NCBI RefSeq assembly: GCF_964355755.1
Contig: NC_092670.1
Span: 26,151,795 to 26,215,794 of the forward strand
DNA length: 64,000 nucleotides
Direction of reading: 5' to 3'
DNA from: Antedon mediterranea
Lineage: Eukaryota; Echinodermata; Crinoidea; Comatulida; Antedonidae
Position 1 is the stretch's first letter. Each line of letters starts with the position of its first letter. Shown in pieces: positions 46,777 through 59,260 of this stretch. The notes beneath the pieces are model-generated. The model searched no databases. It was not told where the DNA came from and was given only the letters and a program-made list of their open reading frames with translations. A program made the position numbers and the translations under genes.

Positions 46777-49177
46777 GGTGACTACTTCTTCGCATGCAGC
46801 TAAAGTAAAATGACGTCACGTTAAAGCCTGTCGTCAAATAAGCGCGGAGCGGCGCTATACAATCTTTGATTTTACAAAATGTTTTCAGTGATAAATGATG
46901 GTGCGATCGGTGGTGGTACGGAAAATAAAATTATTCCGATATTGTTCCTGATAACAAAGAAGCAGATTAAATATAGTTGTTTATTTGACCCATTTGGCTT
47001 AGATGCCTATGCCTAGAAAGATTTTCTATGATACTATCTACTCACTAGCGGCCTAAAATACAGTATATTTGAGTAGTAGTTTATTAGTACACTACACACT
47101 ATCAGGCCATATCCTCCTTCATCGTTACCGCGTGGCATAGTGTACATCTGCACGATGCCACGGCTAACTACACTTCACTTCCCACCCACCAGTGGTGGCG
47201 CCAGCCGGGGGGGGGGGGCCAGGGCCCCCCCGTCGGGGAAAGCTGGCCCCCCCCGTCGGGGAGTATTGGCCATATTTGTCGGGGAGAAAAATATGATCAT
47301 TTCTTTTCTGGTAAAAAATAAAACAATATTAAGTGTACTACTATATATTTTAAGTAACTGCGGCATTCCATTTTTGACGTACGTACGATATACTGACAGC
47401 GAAGTAAACAGTATATGTGGTACGCATTTGTCTGGCGGTGTCTGTTTGTACGAATCTTTCACTCACTGCGGTATACGCGTCGACATATCTGGGCTGTATC
47501 ATATTACATCCAGGGACCAAAATATGTATTTTTCAGATTCCAGGCGAAAATCGAAAATTCATTTGCAACTACGCATCGACGTACGTTCATACAGGGATAA
47601 AGGTACGAGTTATGTTCTCACGGTTGAGTTTACGAATTGTTTCAATTTACCAATAACCCTTGCGTATATATGTTCGCTGTCGATTAAAGGGGTTTGGGTG
47701 GGGGTTCGATTGGGAAAAGGAAGCGGTTGGCCCGAACCATAAAACAGGGTCTGGTCACGTTTCTTTTCGCGCATAAATCTCGATCTAGGGTAGGTGGGTG
47801 AATAGGGTGGCTTACTTCTAAAGGGAAAAAAAAGATGCAACAAACCCGTGACCGTCGCTAGACGCGGATTCGGCGCACTTGACTCTTTTAATTAAGAAGA
47901 GTAGGCTAGAGCTATAGTTGTGTAAATAGGCCTACATAGTGAAAGAACTATTTATGAATTCAAGAGTTTAAAAAGAAAACGCAATTTAAAATCTTCGGAA
48001 AATACCCACAACTGAGTTATTTTCAAAACACATGCACTCCCACTACCAGCATCACGTTGTCTTAGATCGCTCTTCGTGTGAATGCTGACGTCATCACTCT
48101 CCAAAAATACACCATTTTCCGCCCTGGTCCGTGTGCAAGCGTTAGCGTGGACCTGTATATTTACACCCCTGTACAGAGTAGAGTGTAATATCGTGAACTT
48201 TTTTCTCGCGTATGAAGGTTTTTTATATAATGGTATGCAGTATAAACGATAAAAAAAACGATAAACATGATGTTCTTTTATTATTATTTCATAGGCATAA
48301 CATAAACATGAAATGTCTTGTTCTATGTACACGGCCGAAAAAACGGCATTTTATTGATTTGTGTTATAGACACGGCGATTACGGCAATCATCATTGTATA
48401 CAGACCACCAAAGCACAGTCGTACACTAAACACATGCACTATCGAGGCATTTTTGGATCAAAGTTTATTATTAGTTCGTCGAAAAAGATCCGTATTAATT
48501 AGAGTATTTAGGAAAGATTTATTTAAATTTACATTATTATGTGACATTGTTATTAAATGTAAATGGAAACAGTTGCTCTAGCCCATTAAACAGTGTGTAA
48601 GCATCTATTTTTTCAAAATTTTCTGAGGCTCTCGGGAGGGGGAATACCCCTCCCAAACCCACCCCCGCTTTCGCGCGTACGGCCCCCCGTGGGGGAATTC
48701 GGCCCCCCTGTCGGGGAATTCGGCCCCCCCCGTCGGGGAAATCCTGGCGCCACCACTGCCACCCACCCTAGCAGCTAGGTATGCACTGCGCTGCCACTAG
48801 GCCTAGGGCCTAGCCTATTTCGGATCTCATGTCTTGCAACATCTGAAAATACATAATGTACTAATGATACTGTACATTATTGTTATTTTTTATTCGCACT
48901 GGAAGGAAGTATCTAGGCTTTCCTGTTATGTTAAAATTAAATATATTATTTATTATCCTCAGCAGTGAAAAAAATTATATTTTGTTGTATATGCCGTGAT
49001 TTTAATTGTTAAAAACATGATCGTCAGTCGATGGCTCAGGAGTTTCGATAAATCTCGCGTCGCGCGTGGTGGAAAACACGCTCAGCAAGTTTGCTTCATA
49101 TGATGCATGATACTCTGTGACGACCCACTTTAACGTGACGTCATTTTACTTTAGCTGCATGCGAAGAAGTAGTCACC
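46777..49177. mobile_element. TIR transposon (GGTGACTACTTC ends) with 9-bp duplication, nested in copy C
   Basis: The ends are near-perfect inverted repeats of about 48 bp: GGTGACTACTTCTTCGCATG at the left, CATGCGAAGAAGTAGTCACC at the right. Each TIR contains TGACGTCA. The flank GATCGAGAC (46768-46776, 49178-49186) is a perfect 9-bp duplication. GG..CC ends with 8-9-bp duplications fit Merlin- or Mutator-like elements. Its own sequence is about 830 bp; a hAT-like element occupies the rest. No transposase is recognised. Confidence 0.85.
47190..48758. mobile_element. hAT-like element (CAGTGGTGGCGCCAG ends), innermost of the nest
   Basis: Perfect 15-bp TIR CAGTGGTGGCGCCAG / CTGGCGCCACCACTG, flanked by the perfect 8-bp duplication CCACCCAC (47182-47189, 48759-48766). 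Subterminal G/C-rich units (GGCCCCCCCGTCGGGGAA) are tandemly repeated inside both ends: about two at the left, four at the right. Several frames of 60-200 codons occur inside, but none shows hAT transposase motifs. Part of the interior matches 8330-9000. Confidence 0.88.
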
Positions 49178-50169
49178 GATCGAGACGTACGTACAGTGCT
49201 GAATGTACGATCGAGACTGTTGAAATATAAAATCGTAATGCCAAGTTGTTTTGTTTATTAATTGTTTAGTCCTTGGCCTAGGCCTCTTTCGTAGGTCCCA
49301 CTCAACTCGCACGCATGACCTGCCAAATAAAACGCCAATAAAGTAGCACTACATAGCACCACCGGCACACAACAGGGGCACACAACAGGGCTACACCACC
49401 ACACAGAACAGGACAGGGTCTGGGTGGGAATTAAATCAAAATTATCTCCGCGTAATAAATGATCCATTCAATGTTTGATTTGCGGAGAAGCTATAGCCTA
49501 TCATATCATGGAGGTATGTTCTTGGGAAAAAATCCCATCAAATGTTTACCAGACTACTAGGCATAGGCCTATAAAATAATTTCCAGCCTTCAGAAACTTT
49601 CATAAATGTACCCAAGTACACATTGTCTAAACGTAACATAGCGCATGCGCATCATCTTAGTTGTTGAGTCTTTGAAATTCTGAAATATGAATATTAAAAC
49701 GGTGTACGAGTGAGTAGCCAATCGCATGCAGCTGAAACTAGTCTACCGGATAATCGTATGCACCAAGAATTCTTGGTGTCAAACCACGTGACTTGTGCGT
49801 GTTTCCCCAGACGGAGTATCCAAAATCAAGTAGTATACGTATGAAACGCCATATGTGCCAAAATATTTATCTTTTTACTAATATTAAGACAAAACTCCGT
49901 CTGGAACCCAGACTACCCAGGGCATGTATGTATCTCCGTAACTACTGGTCGTAGACACTTGAATTTGGTTTTAAATTGTTCGAAATATATATTTTGTTAT
50001 TTGTTACACATTTTGAAAAATGATCATCTTTTCTCCAAATTTTCTGTTAGAATGAATGTAAATATGTGTATTTCTAACAATTTGATACTAAATTTAAGTT
50101 TCTACTACCAGTACTTACAGAGATATGAAGATGCCATGATATATTTCTTACAAAAAAGATATATTTTCC

Positions 50170-51990
50170 CCTGAAAAATATTTTTTATTTCAAATTTGTC
50201 ATTTTATTGTCACATAATAGTTATTCACGTTAACCAAACATTTGTTTACCTGAAAAAAATGTAATTTAAAACCAAAAAAAATGGTTTTTGGGTTATAATT
50301 AAACAATTCTTTTCTCTTTTTATACGTAAATAAATAATGTTTTGTTACAGAAGTGAATAACTTGTACTGTATTTGAAGTAAAATACAAGAAGAATTCCTA
50401 CTGAAAGACTCAATTTTTGTCACTTTAGTTTATTTTATTGCTAAGGTCAAGTCTGGGGGTCACTTCATCAAGCCTAGATACTTCTAGTGTGAAGTATCCT
50501 ATTACAAACAAAAACTTTAATGGACTGTATTGATAATAATTCAATGATTATCTGACAACTTTGCTTTGGGATTTGTAATTTTAGCATGACATGTCCTAGT
50601 TTACAAAAAAAGAAAAACGTCGGCCTCTAGTACTATAACTGCTGCTTGCATGAGTAGTCCTCTTGGGATGTAGCTGGCTAAAGCAGCAGCATGAAAAACT
50701 TGCAGATAGGCACTTTCTGTTTCATACTAAGGTAAACGATTTATAATTATGTCAATTATTTTACAATTTTTTAAGTAGTTTATCTCAGTTGCTGCTTTTA
50801 CGGGTGTTTTCGAGAGAGCTTTTCCAACTTTCGCAAGTCATTGATTGACACCGAAGTGTTTAAGTTGATGTTGTTAATATTATGTTGCCTAACAAAAAAA
50901 CATCAGTGCAATGAAATACGGTCTTAAGACGTATGAATGACTTAATAAATTGAATCTGAATCTGCTCCGCCAAAATATTTTGATATAGAGGTTCAGACAT
51001 TCTGGGGTACATTTAAATTGTATTATTTGTATGTTCCCTTTAAATGTCTTATTTTCAAATATACTTGTCAAACTAGTGTCTGAACATACTGCTCCGGCTT
51101 GTCTCTGGTGTTTCAGCACAAAATGTTTTTGTTATTAAGCTCAGAGATAAGATCAGCCTTTTTACATGATGCATCTTCTTCAATGAAAAATATGTGCAAA
51201 GCGTAACCAAATAACATAACCCAGCAAACATTTTTTTAGGCCAAGTTACTTAAAAATAACTCATTAACAGACAGTCAAATGGACATACTTTTTGCATTCA
51301 AATGTTCTAGATAAGCCTATTTGCTCAATTAATTGACTAAAAGTTATATAAAAAAATATCAATTTTTTTATACAATTGTATGCTTACAGGATGGAAAATC
51401 TTGTCTTTTGAAAATTATAGGTGTGCTAATTGCACTCCTCAATACATTCAGGGATGCTCTAGTTGTGCTGTTTGTATTTTGGTGTGTAGAAGTTGACCAA
51501 ATTTAAGCGGGTTGTAAATCGCACTTCTCAAGGGCAGTTTAGGAGGTTAGGTGAGTGGTCGCACTCGCTTGCCTTAAAAGACAAGGCCTGTGGATGAAGT
51601 ATAATTTTAACTATTTTGAGTAATTTTAAGGGTCGGGTACGAAATTACATTAGCGGCAAAATGATTGTACGTATTGTTATCGGCGGCAGCAGCAGTAAGT
51701 ACAGTGCTGGCGCCAAGATTATGTAGGCCTATTACATCATAGTCGAATACAGTATTTTACTAGGCCTACATACTTCTTTTTCACCACCAATCTATTGGAA
51801 TATACATACATAATATATCTGGGAGTAGCTATCCCCACGACACAAATGTATACAGATGGCCGTGGAAGGTGGCATTTCGCAAGTTTAGTTAAAACTTGTA
51901 TTCTGGTTATCACATGTTTGATTCGTGGTTGGTTGCATGGTTCTCTCTTGACGTTCACCGGAGGTGAAATATACTCGCCAATTTGGTGAA
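50170..51990. other. Convergent intergenic region, dispersed repeat fragments
   Basis: No gene is seen. 50198-50262 matches 2445-2545. 50925-50965 contains TAAATTGAATCTGAATCTG, which resembles a CR1/L2-type 3' tail. 51515-51600 is the inverse of 39865-39945 (CCTTGTCTTTTAAGG, CTAAACTGCCCTT). 51616-51660 matches the terminus of the 17651-18989 foldback element. Confidence 0.55.
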
Positions 51991-51998
51991 TAACATTA

Positions 51999-52330
51999 AT
52001 AGGGAGTTTTCGCAATCTTACGAATACGATAACGAAAACATATACCTCACATACGTATTCGTTTTTCGTAAGTCAGTAAAAATCTGTTTCGCATGGCAAC
52101 AAAATATTGAGGGCGCCATCCAAAATATGACTGCTGTAAATTTGAGCGAAGCGCAGGTACGTGGTGCTTGGCTGCCTAGGCCTAGCGTAACATCAAAGCG
52201 TGTGAGGACTTAAAAACTGCTGTTTATCAAAACTGACCTGGTATTTTAGTAAATTACATTATAATCATGAATCATTCCCGATTCAAATGCAAAATGTGCA
52301 AAATAGATCAAAAACTATACTCGTTTTGTC
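51999..52330 (+). mobile_element. Truncated relative of the TA-flanked element at 16046
   Basis: Starting GGGAGTTTTCGCAATCTTAC, it follows 16046-16410 with the same block order (TCTGTTTCGCATGGCAAC, AATATTGAGG, GAGCGAAGCGCAGGTACGTG, CATGAATCATTCC, AGATCAAAAACTATACTCG). It then diverges, so the right end is missing. Confidence 0.75.
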
Positions 52331-52554
52331 ATTATTATTTTATAATTATTTCTTAAGAAGCTGTCCGATCAGGACAGCGAAACTGTCAAGGTTAGTTTTT
52401 ACTAATTATTGGTTTGGAAAAAAGATGCTATCTCACGACGACCAGTCTTGTCTACCTGTAGATTCAACTCAGACAGCACCGACGAGTCTAGTTCAGACAA
52501 GACATCTCGTCGGACCTCGTCGTACGACGCTGTCCGAGTTGGCCTTTAGGCGGA

Positions 52555-53060
52555 GTCGACTGTATATGGTCCTATTGCGATAACCTTTTTCGTCTTTAAA
52601 TGGTTAAAAATGTGAAAAATAAGTCGATTCTAATATCCCAAAATGCATTGCGCACGGATTGATATTTCTGTTTTTCTTCTGTAATCCACCCACTTTTTGA
52701 TCGATTGTGCGGCCAAATGGAAGACTCCTAACTTTTCAGCGAAAATACCGGGTTTTCCCCAATTTGTATCAACCGAGTCTGGCAAAAATAGAAAGACAAT
52801 TAATGCAGCAACTATACGTCAGGCTAGGTATATAGCTAGCGTACGATGTTCGTACGTTACCGATATTTACCACCTAGGCCTAAAAAAACTAAGCCTAGCT
52901 AGGCTAGGCCTAAAGACCGTCCACGAGAGGTCAGTCGCCGCGAGCTACTTAGGTAGTGCATTGTTTCTCACTTTTTATCATAAATTACCATAAAGACAAG
53001 GAATGACCTGGTTTAATGTTTTTAAAGTAATACTGTATATGTATTATTTTTTTTTAATGT
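52555..53060. repeat. Dispersed repeat H, copy 2 (inverted relative to 19010-19490)
   Basis: Shares CTATTGCGATA, ATGCATTGCG, GGAAGACTCCTAACTTTTCA, CGGGTTTTCCCCAATTTGTA and TAGGTAGTGCATTGTTTCTC with copy 1. A shorter partial duplicate (TTTTTATCATAATTGACCAT..GACAAGGAATGACC) follows at about 53185-53235, just before the RPL27 3' end. Confidence 0.75.
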
Positions 53061-53237
53061 CACAAATTGTAGGGAAGGTGTCTTTAAAGACACTTTCCTA
53101 GTTTTTCTATTTAATTTAAGGTCACAAACTGCAATTTATGTAAAAATAAATACTATATGGTGTGGTAGTGGATTGTTCTTTTTATCATAATTGACCATAA
53201 AATGTAAATTTGAGACAAGGAATGACCAGATGTAATG

Positions 53238-53243
53238 TTTATT
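53238..53243 (-). terminator. Candidate poly(A) signal of RPL27
   Basis: TTTATT on the plus strand reads AATAAA on the minus strand, about 190 nt past the RPL27 stop. Ribosomal protein mRNAs usually have short 3'UTRs, so a nearer non-canonical signal is possible. Confidence 0.35.
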
Positions 53244-53431
53244 ATTTTTTCAAAATGTCAAAACATTGTAGGGAATGGTTTTTAAATTAAATTGGTTTAT
53301 CTTATTTCTCAAAACTGGTATTCAGCTTTTTGTACAGATTCTGAAATTCACAAATAAAGCAAACTATGTTATTATTTTCCTATTGTTTTTTCTTTTTTAA
53401 TGACACAAGAACATTATTTTACAGAGGGCAC

Positions 53432-56400
53432 TTAGAATCGCAGCTTCTGGAAAAACCATTTGTTCTTGCCAGTCTTGTACCTGCAAGAGACAAAAACACT
53501 AATGTTTAGAAAATTATTAAAATATCAATACTAGGTAAAATCCTGGCCTAGCTAGGCTAGGAGATGAGAAATATTGTAGCCATTCAATGTACTGGTTAGC
53601 CTAATTTAACTATACGTATATATACCATATATTTGCATTAATGATTTGTCGTGTTTATAAACCAATTTGACACGTTTTACATTCATCACAAAATAACTCG
53701 CACTATCAGCGTTTTTAGGTTTTAGGTATTGTACCCGATTTTTATCCATGAAATTCTATTAATCCTGAATGTGGAATAACCATCATGGAATATTTTCGCT
53801 AATATCGCAAAAGTGAGCAATTCAATTTGAATGCTAGCTCTGTTTTTTTGTAGGTTAAGGCTAGTTTCTGGGATATAATTAGTTACAGTACCGTGACGCA
53901 GTGTGTGTGGATTACCGATCGTGAGGTTGTGGTTCGAATCTAATAGGATTTTTTTTTAATTTTATAAACGCGAAAGTGCATATCGGAAAAAGTAGATGTT
54001 TGGCAAAGAAAACATTTTCATATCACCAGTGTTTCGCACTGCAATTTGACAAAACGTTACGCCCAGAGAGTTCTAGAAGTGTACAGGCTCAATGAACTAC
54101 ATGCGAGAATTAATCTTGTGTTTATCGCACTCTTCGTTTGCGGCGGCCAGCTAACCGTATTGGCTGTTATGGTTTGAACTCAACCCTGTTTTGGTTATTT
54201 CTGAACTTAATACATAAATTACATCCGGTTAGTTTCTAAGATGCGCAACGTACCTTTGGTTATAAATGCCGTACAATTTTTGTCGTCTACTAGCCTAGCT
54301 AGGCCAGGATTTTAAGGCAGCGGCAATCTTAATTAGCGGACAGGGCCAACCACCATGGCGAGAACCCTGCATATTAAGCACTATGCATCTACCTCTTTTT
54401 TTAATGCTTATTCATCTACATCTCTACACATTGGCAATCGCGTGTTCCTGTAATCACATGACTGATTCACAGCGCTTGCTAGATTCCATTATTGATTCCA
54501 CTAAGTATTTTAAGAAAATATTAAACATGTACCCTCAACCACTGTTTATTCAAAACAGTTAATTCGTTACACCGCTAAATTGCATATTCTGTTATCACGC
54601 AACTGATTTGACCACATGCTTCGGGCAAAGGGGACAATAAAAATATATATTTTTTTGCCAAATTTATTATTCCACGACAAAAATTACCATCAGCCCCAGA
54701 CCTTGCGGTGTGCTGTAGAGAGGTTCCTTCATGCATGAGATCATCGTCAACATAAATTGGTAGAGTCCATTATTTATGGGAGCATTCCCTTCTTAAAATG
54801 GATCTGAAATGGATTTTCGATTTTTTTCATTTTAGAATGATGTTTTGGGGGCTATTAGGTGTTGCTAGAATGTATATTGTTACAAAATATAAATTGGCCC
54901 TTTTGGGGAAAGCCCCATTTGAAAATCAAAAAAATTCGCGGGTGACGTCACTTTGCGAATATATTCCTATCCCTCCAATGGACAATTTGCAGTTTTTTGG
55001 CTATAACTCTTGAAATCTATGGAGTATTTTCTAAAAAATGCTTGTGCATTTGCAGAAACGTATTTAGAATTTTTTTAGATAAAATTATTACCGTATAAAC
55101 GGTTATTCATAAAATCTTAAAATCAACGGTTTTTTTCTGGCAATACCGAAGTTGGCCTGGCAACGTTGTCCGGGATACAGCTCCGTGCGCAATGATGCGT
55201 ATCCATATTTTCCGTTCGTGTATTTTGTATATCGTTCGTAATTTATACTGCTAAAATGGGTTAGTTTCTTTAGTTTTTAGTTTAGCAGAATTAAATTAGC
55301 AATATGAGATGATAATTTATTTGTCACGAATCAGGCAGTTCGAAAACGAATTTTATTCATATTTTACTGTGGCTTGACAATGAGCGCAGCAAGTTGTTGA
55401 TATTGCTTTGGTCCTTGGATGCACATGAAACGGAGCCTCGCCGCATGATGTGGGTGGTGGATCGACTCCGCGCGCTGGATTGGGGGCCTAGCCTAGGCCT
55501 AGTAAAGGTTTGGGAGGTAGGCCTTCTAAATTCGGGTTTTAGAACAAACGAAGTACATTTTAGGGACCTATATTTCAACAAAATTAGATATTGACTAAAT
55601 TAGTATTAGTGTCATGTCAACGCTTCGGGTATCTTTCCAGGCCGTCGATCATTCACTGACTATCGGGCGGCATACACACTCTCGATATCATCGTATGTAT
55701 ATGTGACGTCGTGAATATAGAGGCTTCCGACGGCCGTTAAAATAGAATATTGCAATGGCGTGAGTAATTTTCGCTAATTTACCATGGTATCTTAAAATTT
55801 TGTTTTTACTCAAAATACTATACATTTTGTTTTTATTTGTATGGGTTTGTGTTAATTTGATACATTTAAATAACATGTGTGAATTTCTTGAAAATCGAAA
55901 GTCCATTTCAGGTCCATTTTAAGAAAAAATTAAACTTGTGCTTCGACTTAACTGAAAATAGACTGCCTATAACTAGGTATCCCAATGTAAAAATTCAAAT
56001 TAATGATGGTACTTTTTCTTTCAGTTAATCAGAAGGAACTTACTGAACATAAACTTTTGCAATTTAAATGATTGAAATCGGATTATCCATTCAAAAGTTA
56101 TGGTCCGTTAAAGTGCCCAAAAAACAGTGATTTTTGCTTGAAAAATGGCACTTTTTCTAATTATATTTGAACCCATTTTTGAAGGGTTATAACTTTTATA
56201 CTAATAATTTTAAAGTTCTTATTTTTTCCAAACCCATAGATACAACAGAGTTGTACAAGAATATTTTTTTTTGGGTGTCCTCGACATTTTTTTTTTTAGA
56301 TATTGCCCTCCAAAATTCGTCCGAGGGCTTTTTACGCGTGATTTTCCCAATGTCTCAAAAATGTCCAAAAAGTTCCGGTCTTTAAATGATTCATAACTTT

Positions 56401-59260
56401 TGAACCAATGTGTGAATTAACTTCTTTTTTTTTTGCATTGCATAAAATGTAATATGTATTTTAGTAAGGTTATTTATATTGACAGGTAGGTAATTCTGAA
56501 ATACAACATAAAATATTGTTAAAAAATGTTAAAATGTGAAAAAAAAAAAATATTGCGTTAAAAAACTGTGTGGGTATTTTTTCTTTTCATTAAATATTAT
56601 TTTTCGTAAGTATACATTTTTTTTATAATTCTAGTATTTAAAGTTATATTTATAATCATATATTATTTTAATTGATTTTCGAACCGCCAAAAATAAGAAT
56701 TAAGCCCGTGCTTATTATGTGTTACGATTTCATTTGGAGCGCCGGGCCGAACGTAGACTCAGCCGCGCCTACTACAAGTTAAGTTATATAGGCCCCTAGA
56801 AGGTCTAAATAAAAGCCTGACGCTAAATTCTGCCTAAGAAATATCGGGAAGAAATTTTGTATTTAACAAAGTAATTACCTCAATGGTATAATTGTAACAT
56901 GTTTAATTTTATTTCTCTTCGATTATTCTAACCGAAAGTTGTACTTTGAATTGAAATATACGGAATAAAATTTAGGCCTAGAAACAGCGTAGACATACAA
57001 CGGCAACACAGGCCAAAGCGCGTTTCGGCCGCCTACATAGAATGGCTTACGGCCGCTGCATAGCCAAATCAAAGCTTCTTAAATTTCTTCGGTACATTTA
57101 TTCCTAACGTACTTGCTTTATATAGTAGATTTATAAATATTCCACTTATTAAATAATTTAATAAATCGGTAAAATTGACGTTTCGAAGCAAATATTCCAT
57201 GAGGCGACATTTTTCGACATGCCTCGTGTGCGGCGAAGACTAGTTCAGAAAATGGAACAGTCCACTGCAGGGGTTATCCAATCATTAATTAACGCGCTAA
57301 TACATGCATACCATGCACATTGTCTGGGCGACGGTAATTTAGTAATAAGCGGAGAACTGAATCCCCCCGTAAGGAAAATGGTAAACACTGATATTTATGG
57401 TAGGGATTATTTTTTTCAGTGGTTGGTCTTGTTGGCCTCTTCGCACGAGGTCCACGCAAAGTCAAATAAAACGATGTGGTTTATCAAACAGAAATATAAA
57501 TTAGCTTCAATTCAATACTAAATTAGCCAGATTTTGATAATGAGAAAGACTAAAAAATTAAATTTTTATCGTTAAAATTGACATTTGAGGCGGATGTACA
57601 TAATAATAATAACCGATTTACATATCAAAATAAAGAGTATTTAAAGCCTGATAACATGCTACAAAAATTACTCCACCACCTATTATGGACCTCGTGCGAT
57701 CGTGTTTTGAAAATGGGTAGGTGTTTTCCAAAGTTATTTTTAGCGCGCGGATTTCGGCTCGCCGGCTTTTGTACCTCATTTTTAACTTGCGTTTTCTATT
57801 AAAATATTTAATAAACATAGATTAAAAATATATGAAAATAATCCCTTAAACAAGATCTTTCCAGACATATAATTTTTATTCACATGTGTATATAAGAAAT
57901 AGTATATTTTTAACTTCAAAGACACGTCACTTTTTGAAATTTCACGAACGTGTTAAAATCGCGGTAACGAAAATCCGCTTCATTGGGATACCTACTATAA
58001 CAAATTTGTTAGTGGGTCTTTTCCCCATCCCAATATTTTTTTAAAGTACATCTCCGTTTTAAATATTTTTTGATATACAGGTACTTTAATTATAATAAAT
58101 CCAAAATCTAACCTTTCAACAAATTTGGATTTGACTTCTCTCCTGGCCTTCTTTTTTAGACCTGGATCTTTAAAAGCATCTTTGTTCACAACATTCTTGT
58201 TAACAGAAACATCTACTGAGTATCTAAATCAAAGTAATATTGGTTTGGGAATTATATTCTACACATAACTGCAGTTATAGACTCCAAGAAGTTGGAATGT
58301 AACACTTATCATCGCAACTTATTATATAATGTTTATGTTTAGTTTGCGACGTTTCAAGAAGCGAGTACCCAAAATTTTCACATCGCCTAGCAACACTCTC
58401 GACGTCAGACACCGGGTATCAACATTTGCACTTTGTATATAGAGTTCAGCGGTGTGACGTCGCATCGATAGAGGACGCTGCATGGTTGCTAGCCAACAAA
58501 AAATCCATTCAACGCTACTATGTTGGTAAACTGTATAGATCTGTATTTCTATCAAATTATGTATCTTAGCTTGATTTTTTTTAAAACTTAAACTAAAGTT
58601 GAAGAATAGATCATTAAACCATTGGTGACCTGAGAGTCACTCGGGCAGGTTGAATGCCCGAGCACGCATTGTCGCCTACCGTCGTGACGTCAGCACCGCA
58701 GAACTCTATGGTGTGCGCGCCAGTGTGTGCAAACGGATGTGAAACAATAAATTGGGTACTGTAGAGCCGCAAGTCGTAAAATCAACACAAGACATAAAAA
58801 TCAACAAAATACCTTTTAAAAATATGAGAAAAGGGTCCAAGTGTGCAAATAAAATATCAAAAACTGCTGGCCCAAAATGATTTTCATAGAAAGTTTGTTT
58901 TCAGAATCTCTATTCATGAGTATATATATTTATTAGTAGTTTGTGCAACATTTAACTGCTTTTACCTGTTTATTTATTTAGTCTAATGATTATTTAAATG
59001 AAAATTTACCTGGTCGGCATGAGATGGTTATAGTTATAAACCTTGACAAATGTTTTAATTTTGGATCGTTGCTTAGTTTTTTTTTTACTCATTCTTTTCG
59101 TCACTTTTCGAGGATAACGATCAATTCCTGCCACTAGGGCATGACCATACATTCTGTCTGATGAGCCATCATCATGATTCTTGACAATTACAGCTTTGCG
59201 ACCTGCAAATCGACCGCCAAGTACTAGAACCACTCGCCCAGGTTTCATAAATTTGCCCAT
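53432..59260 (-). CDS. RPL27: 60S ribosomal protein L27 (eL27), 3 coding exons
   Basis: Component of the cytosolic large ribosomal subunit. Coding exons in transcript order: 59260-59010, 58223-58113, 53480-53432 (411 nt, 136 aa, the human length). Introns are GT..AG with matching phases. The N-terminus [20 protein letters not shown] begins the KOW domain, followed by [12 protein letters not shown] and [15 protein letters not shown]. Exon 1 ends [11 protein letters not shown](R); exon 2 starts [20 protein letters not shown] and ends KSKFVE(R); exon 3 gives [15 protein letters not shown] and stop. On the minus strand CTTTTTCAG lies just 2 nt before the ATG, so a non-coding 5' exon is spliced there, as is common for ribosomal protein genes. 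Intron 2 is 4.6 kb and repeat-rich. It is convergent with DCTN2. Confidence 0.96.
53890..53960 (+). repeat. Possible tRNA-derived SINE fragment
   Basis: GTGACGCAGTGTG resembles a pol III A box, and GGTTCGAATC 35 bp downstream is a perfect B box; the intervening ACCGATCGTGAGGTTGTG is typical of tRNA-like SINE heads, and an A/T-rich tract follows. It does not fold into a complete tRNA (no acceptor stem), so a SINE head is more likely. It is in RPL27 intron 2. Confidence 0.4.
54797..55918. mobile_element. TTAA-flanked TIR element (piggyBac/Kolobok-like MITE)
   Basis: The left end AATGGATCTGAAATGGATTT and the inverse of the right end, AATGGACCTGAAATGGACTT, are inverted repeats of about 30 bp continuing into TCGATTTT. 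Both are flanked by TTAA (54793-54796, 55919-55922), the target used by piggyBac and Kolobok elements. No transposase is recognised in the 1.1 kb. It is in RPL27 intron 2. Confidence 0.7.
55930..58110. other. RPL27 intron 2, remainder
   Basis: AT-rich with poly-T tracts. One 100-codon plus frame (57219-57521) is present but has no recognised relatives or exon-like borders. No splice-compatible conserved coding block was found between RPL27 exons 2 and 3. Confidence 0.4.

Larger units (their letters stand above)
46533..49915. mobile_element. MULE-like hairpin-ended family, copy C, itself interrupted
   Basis: Ends TAGACTTGCCCCAAGTCTG and GTCTGGAACCCAGACTA match copy B. It is flanked by CCAGGGCAT, 9 bp (plus one extra matching C), at 46523-46532 and 49916-49925. 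Its own sequence is about 980 bp; the remainder is the insertion 46777-49177. Copies A and B continue straight through that point (GATCGAGTACGTACAGTGCT). Confidence 0.85.
46320..50130 (+). repeat. Dispersed repeat D, interrupted copy (outer shell of a four-level nest)
   Basis: Left half 46320-46532 and right half 49926-50130 together match the continuous copy at 34240-34720 (inverse). The 3.4 kb between them is the MULE-like element copy C. GATCAGAAGGTATACATT and TGTATGTATCTC lie close together in the continuous copy but on opposite sides of the insertion here. Confidence 0.72.

Noticed and set aside
47140-47742. 200-codon plus-strand open frame
   Set aside because: It runs across the hAT left boundary and the G-rich terminal repeats, giving a low-complexity APPSGKAGPPR segment; no transposase motif is present.
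57219-57521. 100-codon plus-strand open frame in RPL27 intron 2
   Set aside because: No recognisable family, no flanking splice pattern and no neighbouring coding frames; its length is possible by chance in this much sequence.
58620-58680. Hairpin CTCGGGCA / TGCCCGAG in RPL27 intron 1 as a possible snoRNA
   Set aside because: No C/D boxes or H/ACA pair were found around it; the stem is only 8 bp.
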